From RGDT01 sp964630925 (GTDB lineage Bacteria; Planctomycetota; Planctomycetia; Gemmatales; Gemmataceae): a DNA stretch of 54,259 nucleotides. The notes below the pieces were generated by a model. That model was not told the origin of the DNA. It did no database searches and was given only the letters and a program-made list of their open reading frames with translations. Location of the stretch: the NCBI GenBank assembly GCA_964630925.1, contig CAZVZK010000067.1:1-54259 (forward strand). Reading direction: 5' to 3'. A program made the translations under genes and the position numbers. Below are positions 18,301 through 24,332 of the stretch, in pieces (the stretch's first letter is position 1; every line of letters begins with the position of its first letter).

Positions 18301-21300
18301 GCTACGACGAGACCAACCCCCTGACCCACTCGCTCATCCGGGTGGACACCGGCAACATGCGGGACGGGCGCTCCAACGGCGCCGGCGGCTTCATCTCCAA
18401 CGACGGCGACGACATCACCAAGGCCGACGACGCCGCCGTCAGCGGCGGCCCCGCCCGCAACTTCGCCGGTTACTATGACCGCCTCGCCCCGCCGAACGGC
18501 ACCCAGACGACCGCCGACCCCTACAACGGCGAGGGCGTCGCGTGGTACGACGTCGAGCAGCACCAGATTAACGGCGTCCCCATCAACAACTCCGGCAGCA
18601 CCGAGCGCTTCCCGCCGACGGTGACGTCCCTCAAGTTCGACTCCCTGGGCCGCCTCCTCATCGGCACCAACGGCGGCATCTGGCGCGCCGCCAACCTGGG
18701 CGTGCCGTATGACTTCACGTCGGGCGGCAAGGGCATCGTCCCGGGCAACCCCAGCTCGACCCCCGGCTTCAAGGTGAGCGCCCTCAACGGCAACCTGCAG
18801 ATCGCCGACCTCACCTCTGTCGCCATCGACCCGACCATGACCGGGATGTATTACGTCACGACGCTCGGCCTGGGCGGGGCGTCGTCCCTCGACCCGTCCA
18901 CCGGCGCAGCGCCTAACCTCCTCACCTGGAACAGCCAGAGCCAGACCGGGCCGACAATCGGCCTGGACACCAACAACAACCCGATCAGCGCGGGCATCCC
19001 CAACGCCGGCGTCGTCCGCGTCACGTCGCCGGCGCCCGGCGCCCCGGCCGGCACGCCCGCCACCCTCCTCCGCCTCTGGCAGTACACCCAGCAGCAGGCC
19101 CTGTACCCCGAGCGCTCCGGCGACAACGGCGAGACCTGGGACGCCAGCAACTCGGCCGGCATCCCGACCCAGAACAACTCCGCCGGCTACTTCGCCTCCC
19201 TGGCGGTGAACCCCAACAAGATCGCCATCACCGACCCGCAGACCCAGCAGCTCACCTACGTCGATGAGATCATCCTCGGCACCAACCGCGTCTTCCTGAC
19301 CCGGTCCAGCGGCAACGTCTACGACCCCATCAGCCCCATCCTGGCCACCGGCGGCGCCACCCTCACCGCCGTCGCCCTCGCCCCGTCCTCCACCACGGGC
19401 TTCTACTACGCCGGCACCAGCGACGGGCAGGTCTTCGTCGCGGCCAACGGCGGCGGCCTCAACGCCACCGACTGGCCCAACCGCTCCCTCGGCCTGCCCA
19501 CCGGCGGCGTCGCCATCACCGGCGCCGCGCTCGCCAACGGGACCATCACCGCCGCCAGCTATACCGGCACCTCCCTAACCGTCACCAGCACCGCGCACGG
19601 CCTGTCTACCGGCACCAGCGTCACCCTCGCAGCCCTCGGCGGCCTGACCAACGCCGCCGGCACCTGGACCATCACCGCCGCCACGGCCGACACGTTCACC
19701 GTGACGACCACGACCGCCGTCACCGGCACCTACACGTCCGGCGGCACATGGACCCGTGCCGACCGACTCACCGTCACCAGCGCGGGGCACGGCCTGACCG
19801 TCGGCGCCCAGGTCAAGCTCGCCAGCATCGGCGGCATCACCGGCGCGGCCGGCACCTTCACGATCACCGCCGTCACCCCCGACACCTTCGAGGTGTCCGG
19901 CACCGGCTTCGGCGGGGCCTACACCTCCGGCGGCACCTGGGCCCTCAACCTGCCCGTTCAGTCCATCACCGTCGACCCCAACCAGCCCAACACGGCCTAC
20001 GTCGCGCTCGGCGGCCTCAACGACACGACCACGCCGCGTGTCTACAAGACGACCGACGGCGGGCTTAACTGGTCCAACATCTCCAGCAACCTGCCACGCA
20101 CCCCCGTCTACTCCATCGTCCTCGACCGGCGGCCCGGCCTCAACGCGCCCGGCGGCAAGATCTACGCCGCCACCAACCTCGGCGTGTTCGCCTCCATCGA
20201 CGAGGGCGTCAACTGGATCCGCGTCGGCAGCAGCATGCCCACCGCCCCCGTCGTGGACCTCCAGCAGGACCAGACCACCGGCCTGATGGCCGCCGCCACC
20301 CAGGGCCGCGGGCTGTTCGTCCTCAGCACCAACCCCATCACCCCCGTCGATGACATCGTCGTCAACGAGGACGACACCTCCGCCCCCATCTCCTTCTCCC
20401 TGAACGGCCTGGGCGTCCGCACCGACAACCTCAGCGCCACGGTGACCAGCGGGGACCAGGTCCTGCTGCCCAACAGCGGCATCTCCCTCGTCCGCAACGG
20501 CCTGGACTACACCCTCCGCCTCACCCCGGCGGCGAACCGCAACGGCACCGTCACCGTCACCATCACGGCGACCGACGGCACACGCAACTTCACCGAGACC
20601 TTCAACCTCCTGGTCAACTCGGTCGATGACGCCCCCGTCATCTCCGCCGTCACCCCGCAGGTCCTTGCCAAGTCCGACCCGGCCGGCCTGTACGCCCCCA
20701 TCACCGGGGCCAGCATCACCGGCAGCACCTTGACCCTGACGAGCGCCAACTCCCTGGCGGCGGGCGACACGGTCACCCTCTACGGCGTCGGCGGGATCAC
20801 CAAGCCCCAGAACGTCCCGTTCAACAGCTCCTCCGTCGTCAACAACGCCGTCCAGGTGAACGCCGCCAATCACGGCCTCTTCACCGGGCAGTCGATCACC
20901 GTCTCCGGCCTGAACGCCCCCAACGCCGCCGGCAACGGCACCTACACCGCCACGGTCATCGACGCGAACAACTTCCAGCTCACCGGCGCGCCGACCAACG
21001 TGAGTTACGCCCTCGCCACGCTCACGGCGCGGGTCAGCGTCATGGGGGAGTACACCGTCGTCGGCGCCCCGACCGGCACCTCCTTCGCCGTCTCCATCAC
21101 CGGGGTCGCGGGTACTTACACCAGCGGCGGCGTCTGGGCCAAGACCAGCACCATCTCCGGCGCCATCGCCATCCTCGGCGGCATCACGGTCAACACGACG
21201 GCCCCGCACGGCCTGACCGTCGGCGACCTCGTCACGCTCACGGGCACCGGCGGCAACGGCGTCTACTCCGTCACCGCCGTCAACAGCGCCAGCTCGTTCA

Positions 21301-23885
21301 ACGTCGCCAACGCCCCCATCGGCGTGCCCTACGCCGGCGGCAAGGTCGTCGCGGGCGTCGTCCGGCAGTTCACCGTCAGCGACCCCGACAACCTGACCGG
21401 CGACCCCGCCGCCGGCCTCGGCGCCGTCACCGCCACGTCGGACAACACGGCGCTCATCCCCAACGCCAGCATCGCCATCGATGGGTCGGGGACGAACCGT
21501 GTGCTGGCCTTCACCCCCGCGGCGAATGTCGGCGGGACGGCCAACATCACCATCTCCGTGGGCGACGGCATCAACACCACCACCCGCAAGGTGGCCGTCC
21601 AGGTGCGCGACACCGTCACCACCCCGACCCACACCGACGACTTCAACCGCCCCGACAACGTCTTCCTCGGCGGGGTGTGGACCGATCAGGTCGGTGACCT
21701 GCAGGTGGTCGGCCAGAAGGCCGTCTCGATGTTCAACGGGTCGTCCCTCTCCACGCTCAACGGCGTCACCGAGCGCGACGTGGGCGTCCAGGCGGACGTC
21801 AACATCATCGCCGGGTCCAACCAGGCCCTCGGCCTGATCACCCGATACACCGGGCCGGGGCAGCAGAACTTCTACATGGCCGAGGCGTACGCCGAGCCCG
21901 GCAGCTCCAGCGTGCGGCTGTCGATCTACCGCAACCTGGGCGGCAGCTTCGCCCTGCTCTCCACCACCACCCTGTCCGGCGGCATCACCGGCACCCTGCG
22001 TTTCGAGTCCGTCGACGCGAGCCACAAGGTGTTCCTCAACGGCAGCCTCGTCCTGACCGCGATCGACGGCATCCTGAACGGGGCCGTGACCGTCGGCGTG
22101 CGGGCCACCGGGGCCTCCGGCGCCGTCAGCTTCGACAACTTCACCTACGACAAGATCACCATCACGCCCGCCACCCTGCCGCACACCGACGACTTCGCGA
22201 CGGCCTCCAACGGCCAGCTCAGCACGAAGTACATCGAGCAGTCCGGCAACTTCAACGTCAACACCACCACGGGCAAGCTCTCCAACGCGACGGACACGGC
22301 CATCACCAGCCTGCGTGGCGTGGCGCAGAAGGACCAGGCGGTGTCGGTGGACGTGAACCTGACGGCCGGCTCCGGCCAGGCGGTGGGGCTGATGGCGCGG
22401 TACGCGGGCAGCGGCGACAAGAACTACTACCTGGCCCAGCTCTACGCGGTGGGCGGCATCGGCAACAACGTGAAGGTGGACATCTTCATCAACGTGGGCG
22501 GCTCCTTCCAGCAGCTCGCCACCGGCACCATCGCCGGCGCCACCCTGACGGGCACCTTCCGCTTCGAGGCCGTCGGCTCCTCCCTCAAGGCCTACTTCGG
22601 CGACGGGACGAGCACGGGCGACACGCTGGTGGCCTTCGCCAACGACACGATGTTCGACGGGTCGGTCTCGGCGGGCATGCGGATCTTCGGCGCCGGCGCC
22701 AGCAACCGGGTCACCCTCGACAACTTCAAGGTCGAGGCCGTCCCCACCCCCGCCAACGCCACCCTGCCGCACTCCGACGACTTCTCGACGGCGACGCGCC
22801 AGCAGTTGAGCGACAAGTACATCGAGCAGTCCGGCAACTTCAAGGTCAACACCAGCACCGGCAAGCTGTCGAACAACACGGGCCTCGCCATCACCAGCCT
22901 GCGTGGCGTGACGCAGAAGGACCAGGCGGTGTCGGTGGACGTGAGCCTGACGGCCGGCTCCGGCCAGGCGGTGGGGCTGATGGCGCGGTACGCGGGCAGC
23001 GGCGACAAGAACTACTACCTGGCCCAGCTCTACGCGGTGGGCGGCATCGGCAACAACGTGAAGGTGGACATCTTCATCAACGTGGGCGGCTCCTTCCAGC
23101 AGCTCGCCACCGGCACCATCGCCGGCGCCACCCTGACGGGCACCTTCCGCTTCGAGGCCGTCGGCTCCTCCCTCAAGGCCTACTTCGGCGACGGCACCGC
23201 GGCCAACGACGTCCTCGTCGCCTTCGCCAACGACACGATGTTCGACGGGTCGGTCTCGGCCGGCATGCGGATCGCCGGCCCGATCAACGGCGTCGTGCTC
23301 GACAACTTCAAGGTGGAGGCCGTCGCGGCCCCCGCCAACGCCACCCTGCCGCACTCCGACAACTTCGGGACGGCGAACCGCCAGCAGCTCAGCGACAAGT
23401 ACATCGAGCAGAGCGGCAACTTTAAGTTGAACCACACGGCCAACACGGCGTCGAACAACACGGCGCTGGCCATCGCCACGCTGCGGGGCGTCAACTCGGC
23501 CGACGTGACGGTCAAACTGGATGTCAGCCTGACGGCCGGCTCGGGCAACGCCGTCGGCCTGCTGGCCCGCTACGCCGGCAGCGGTGAGGGCACGGGCGGC
23601 TACCTCGCCGAGATGTACGCCGAGGGCGGCCTCGGCTCGTCCGTGCGGATCAGCATCTTCCGCCGCTCCGGCGGCGGGTACACCCGGATCGCCACCGGCA
23701 CGACCTCGGACACCAGCGGCACGCTGGAGTTCGTCCTGAACGGCACGTCGCTGACCGCCAAGATCGACGGGGTGACCGTGGCGTCCACGTCCGACAGCGC
23801 GTTCACGACCGGGTCGGTGGGCATGCGGCTCAACGGAGGCACCAACGCCGTCGTGGTGCAGAACTTCAGCGCGACCTCGCCCTGA
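12369..23885 (+). CDS. Giant multidomain secreted/surface protein (FG-GAP, BNR, FCCH-like and beta-sandwich modules)
   Basis: 3838 aa. The basic N-terminus with LETLEAREVLA (residues 34-44) is the planctomycete extracellular-protein motif; a bacterial Ig-like (Big_5-type) domain follows to ~150. FG-GAP/VCBS propeller blades with DxDxDGxxD calcium loops (e.g. DFDGDNINDLVV, DLNKDGLLDLVV, DLNADGKLDIVV) span ~190-1160. A galactose-binding/jelly-roll-like domain lies at ~1200-1420, an Ig-like domain at ~1425-1540, and a BNR/sortilin-like propeller (WKTTNGGVSW, YKSTDGGLTW, YKTTDGGLNW) at ~1550-2650. Cadherin-like Ig domains are at ~2660-3080, and four ~180-aa beta-sandwich modules from ~3090 to the end. 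At least eight FCCH-like modules (TSTGHGLxxGDxV...YTSGGTW) interrupt these domains. No catalytic site or cell-wall anchor is seen. Likely adhesin or structural surface protein; function is inferred. Confidence 0.85.
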   Translation: MALRKLLGSVIRSFSNGQLTRRQGGEVRRSRLFLETLEAREVLATAPFVTAVSPINGASNVNTNSPFNITVTYSESMATSALTASNYILLDSAGNTLAFQGNGTFSSVVTTNDTVTLTVSSSLTPLPVDSYTLFVRGEKVFDTNDNLPLAIAPQLVSANGGRNNVSVMTVNSDATIGTVGTYIEPPNGTQAANPFTVDFGDFDGDNINDLVVVNSGTNTVAIYQGKDPGEGGGYAIDADLTLSLPAVTPTNKIKAIALGDLNKDGLLDLVVANEDTGTMSIFLNSRATVGTLSFATSVDTTTTLLTPKDVAIADVDGDGSVDILVLNGALDGSSNYTVSIFKGDGTGAFTAPTAGTQVGTATIGAQSPVAFAVGRFTGNDNKIDIAVAGTNGVAVVNNTSTSGTISFAAPTVVYTGTGLLNLRTASPDATVFGTVESADIPASPANRFRVTSTGHGLQNGDTVRLAGINGFTGASVSGEFTVVASNANTFQVSITGLTGTYTSGGTWERVDRTADDLIAGLAASGVYLLNNGQATWVASTAAVTAGAGGRVASGDLDNNHTTEFAFTNANATTPQVTVVDRNTAFRAVETATVPVNDTLRVTSTAHGLAVNAKVTLTGITGITGFAAGEYTVTAVGPSGNTFDVTITGVTNATAYTSGGTWARSSASATYNVVSGVVTVTSAGHKLTTGAPVTISGSTGGNGTYVIRVLDADTFQLVAAPSGGAITYTGAAYVVAGAIGADPSGPYAAGATATGIAIGDTNGDGNTDVVTADRTANTFSVLLGAGNRTLQTSTTTAITPTTLRAVTYADLNQDSIKDIAVVNSTGTSSQSRVTIMLGKADGTFNAPSDFTIGTSGGSVNTIGAIAAVDLNADGKLDIVVGGKGSVAGTSYNGVLAVLRNTTSTAGGAVTFAGANFFQTGEAPTSIVGGLLDNDTKIDLAVSHNNTNKFGSRGLALMKNTSSGTTISFSNFTDGKSTFNEAADSVGKTIVNGVRAGGVVALDFNKDGKTDLAVAQNDTAGNVYVLQGDGLGRFSLNGTVSSNAQSLIDIESGDFNNDGFVDLVVASSSQGNGTGGISVLLNQAGGSFAAGARSDVNPGTPLASIVVLDANQDGKLDVIAGTALATGGKGFTLSQSNTADNIYVLTGRNDGSFFEPVPYFAGGVGTTGGKTPQPVYPPPTYLAVGDSALIKLTTFSTGGNVVVSNLVRNGGFEQADLTGEQGNLLGWTTYKLPDVPVGSHGGWSIQTGSVSPVSGVTVNSPSGKYQAMLDQANIQPFQSGTNNPNNPSDYAGSHAIYQDIFIPSDAITATLSLRLYLNSEGNFSDTSGGTQILDYRTSAPNQQVRVDILSTTGDLLAVTNASNLLQNLFLTAPTTAKVGNASGLTNINMAAYKGQTVRLRIAATNNQGRLTVGVDDVLLNVKIADGTKPTVSGLKLRNPGFLINGVPTTTDPSFGGTVTDNVGLANIYSVTFDVNNDGFGGADDITIINNPSSPTNLFDSSGNFIFPESKLASVPKGQRTISVRAADRAGNLSDVATITFNNQQVSSNEFMAVGPNGIEVDKAYGKVTGRITAIDYDLSDKTGATYYVGTDNGGVWKTTNGGVSWTPLMDFLTDSSGARIFPPIGSIAVSKASPVPFNSISVVSNAVHVSSGVVNHGLVTGQVVTVSGLSGGNSAGNGNYTVTVIDANNFRLTGAPTNVSYTGASLTTKVIYAGTGIADLSIESRLGTGVLKSVDLGATWTRIGNSGTVLANSRISKIIIDGENPLIVYAGVAAGGQDGPGVYKSTDGGLTWLQTMNATSMAMATGTFDAVASVTDMVIDPFNPNRLLVGLGNIGLGAARATAGLWRSANKGGSWDQIRGGDNTAITNNTLPLGTTVGTVKVAIGSGRIGDERFVYAFIGKVPGNNTPPSVDLGGYDAVYKTSDNLLNWTKISLKQETSAANPASHSFQNINFGKETTYASSLVVDPVNANVIYIAGSRRYDETNPLTHSLIRVDTGNMRDGRSNGAGGFISNDGDDITKADDAAVSGGPARNFAGYYDRLAPPNGTQTTADPYNGEGVAWYDVEQHQINGVPINNSGSTERFPPTVTSLKFDSLGRLLIGTNGGIWRAANLGVPYDFTSGGKGIVPGNPSSTPGFKVSALNGNLQIADLTSVAIDPTMTGMYYVTTLGLGGASSLDPSTGAAPNLLTWNSQSQTGPTIGLDTNNNPISAGIPNAGVVRVTSPAPGAPAGTPATLLRLWQYTQQQALYPERSGDNGETWDASNSAGIPTQNNSAGYFASLAVNPNKIAITDPQTQQLTYVDEIILGTNRVFLTRSSGNVYDPISPILATGGATLTAVALAPSSTTGFYYAGTSDGQVFVAANGGGLNATDWPNRSLGLPTGGVAITGAALANGTITAASYTGTSLTVTSTAHGLSTGTSVTLAALGGLTNAAGTWTITAATADTFTVTTTTAVTGTYTSGGTWTRADRLTVTSAGHGLTVGAQVKLASIGGITGAAGTFTITAVTPDTFEVSGTGFGGAYTSGGTWALNLPVQSITVDPNQPNTAYVALGGLNDTTTPRVYKTTDGGLNWSNISSNLPRTPVYSIVLDRRPGLNAPGGKIYAATNLGVFASIDEGVNWIRVGSSMPTAPVVDLQQDQTTGLMAAATQGRGLFVLSTNPITPVDDIVVNEDDTSAPISFSLNGLGVRTDNLSATVTSGDQVLLPNSGISLVRNGLDYTLRLTPAANRNGTVTVTITATDGTRNFTETFNLLVNSVDDAPVISAVTPQVLAKSDPAGLYAPITGASITGSTLTLTSANSLAAGDTVTLYGVGGITKPQNVPFNSSSVVNNAVQVNAANHGLFTGQSITVSGLNAPNAAGNGTYTATVIDANNFQLTGAPTNVSYALATLTARVSVMGEYTVVGAPTGTSFAVSITGVAGTYTSGGVWAKTSTISGAIAILGGITVNTTAPHGLTVGDLVTLTGTGGNGVYSVTAVNSASSFNVANAPIGVPYAGGKVVAGVVRQFTVSDPDNLTGDPAAGLGAVTATSDNTALIPNASIAIDGSGTNRVLAFTPAANVGGTANITISVGDGINTTTRKVAVQVRDTVTTPTHTDDFNRPDNVFLGGVWTDQVGDLQVVGQKAVSMFNGSSLSTLNGVTERDVGVQADVNIIAGSNQALGLITRYTGPGQQNFYMAEAYAEPGSSSVRLSIYRNLGGSFALLSTTTLSGGITGTLRFESVDASHKVFLNGSLVLTAIDGILNGAVTVGVRATGASGAVSFDNFTYDKITITPATLPHTDDFATASNGQLSTKYIEQSGNFNVNTTTGKLSNATDTAITSLRGVAQKDQAVSVDVNLTAGSGQAVGLMARYAGSGDKNYYLAQLYAVGGIGNNVKVDIFINVGGSFQQLATGTIAGATLTGTFRFEAVGSSLKAYFGDGTSTGDTLVAFANDTMFDGSVSAGMRIFGAGASNRVTLDNFKVEAVPTPANATLPHSDDFSTATRQQLSDKYIEQSGNFKVNTSTGKLSNNTGLAITSLRGVTQKDQAVSVDVSLTAGSGQAVGLMARYAGSGDKNYYLAQLYAVGGIGNNVKVDIFINVGGSFQQLATGTIAGATLTGTFRFEAVGSSLKAYFGDGTAANDVLVAFANDTMFDGSVSAGMRIAGPINGVVLDNFKVEAVAAPANATLPHSDNFGTANRQQLSDKYIEQSGNFKLNHTANTASNNTALAIATLRGVNSADVTVKLDVSLTAGSGNAVGLLARYAGSGEGTGGYLAEMYAEGGLGSSVRISIFRRSGGGYTRIATGTTSDTSGTLEFVLNGTSLTAKIDGVTVASTSDSAFTTGSVGMRLNGGTNAVVVQNFSATSP
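17265..17492 (+). repeat. In-frame FCCH-like insert, copy A (inside a BNR propeller blade)
   Basis: 228 bp encoding 76 residues from VPFNSISVV to SLTTKV. It splits a blade that otherwise reads GSIAVSKASP...VIYAGTG. Closely similar at DNA level to 20814-21035; both start GTCCCGTTCAACAGC and share GGTCATCGACGCGAACAACT near the end. Confidence 0.7.
20814..21035 (+). repeat. In-frame FCCH-like insert, copy B (nested inside another FCCH module)
   Basis: 222 bp encoding 74 residues from VPFNSSSVV to TLTARV. It separates VTLYGVGGITKPQN from VMGEYTVVGAPTGTSF, which are contiguous parts in all other FCCH modules of the protein. Sister copy of 17265-17492. Confidence 0.7.
22326..22606 (+). repeat. Near-identical internal repeat, copy 1
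   Basis: 281 bp inside the second C-terminal module of the giant gene; by eye it matches 22914-23194 (offset 588) with one visible difference (GTGAACCTG versus GTGAGCCTG). Indicates recent duplication or gene conversion. Confidence 0.85.
22914..23194 (+). repeat. Near-identical internal repeat, copy 2
   Basis: Partner of 22326-22606, inside the third C-terminal module. The module flanks outside this block are much more diverged, so the identity is local. Confidence 0.85.
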
Positions 23886-23912
23886 CCGACATCCCCAACT
23901 CGCCCGAATGAC

Positions 23913-23959
23913 CCCCGGCGTCCCCACCCTTCAGCGGGTGGGGACGCCGGGGTCGTTTT
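23913..23959 (+). terminator. Rho-independent terminator of the giant gene
   Basis: Perfect 17-bp stem (23913-23929 with 23936-23952), loop TTCAGC, followed by TCGTTTT. It starts 28 nt after the stop codon. Confidence 0.9.
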
Positions 23960-24332
23960 GATGGTGTGGCCTGAATCGTCGCCGGCCGGGCGCAGGATGG
24001 GCGGTCCCGGCAACACGTACGCGTCGTGCGGGCTGTACGGGATGCCACGGTTCGGCTTTCCGGGACGTTCGTGATCTGTCCGTTCCCTGCCGCGTGTACC
24101 GCTTCTAAGTTATGTGCGGGCGGATGGTGCGCACTCGCAGGCGGTGAAGTCCGCAATTCTCGCCCATCCACGTTTTTCGCACGCCGGAATAAGCTACGCT
24201 TCAAACAGCAGGGTGCCGCTGGCCGCCGCCCCCCTCCCCAAGGCGGCCGAACACGAGGGATCGCCGGCGCCGGCCAGCAGGACGCTGTTCACAGGTCTCG
24301 GGCCCCCAGAGGCGGGCCCGTGGAGAGCGTTC
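23960..24332. other. Intergenic region before the matrixin gene
   Basis: 373 nt. The frame of the downstream gene stays open upstream to 24114 but has no RBS or conserved sequence there. It presumably contains the promoter and leader of the 24333 gene; no specific -35/-10 pair is convincing. Confidence 0.4.

Noticed and set aside
13281..18563. 1760-codon open frame on the minus strand
   Set aside because: Antisense shadow of the giant gene; composed of Gly/Asp/Val-rich low-complexity sequence expected from the complement of GC-rich codons; no RBS or domains.
19575..23927. 1450-codon open frame on the minus strand
   Set aside because: Same kind of shadow over the repeat-rich end of the giant gene.
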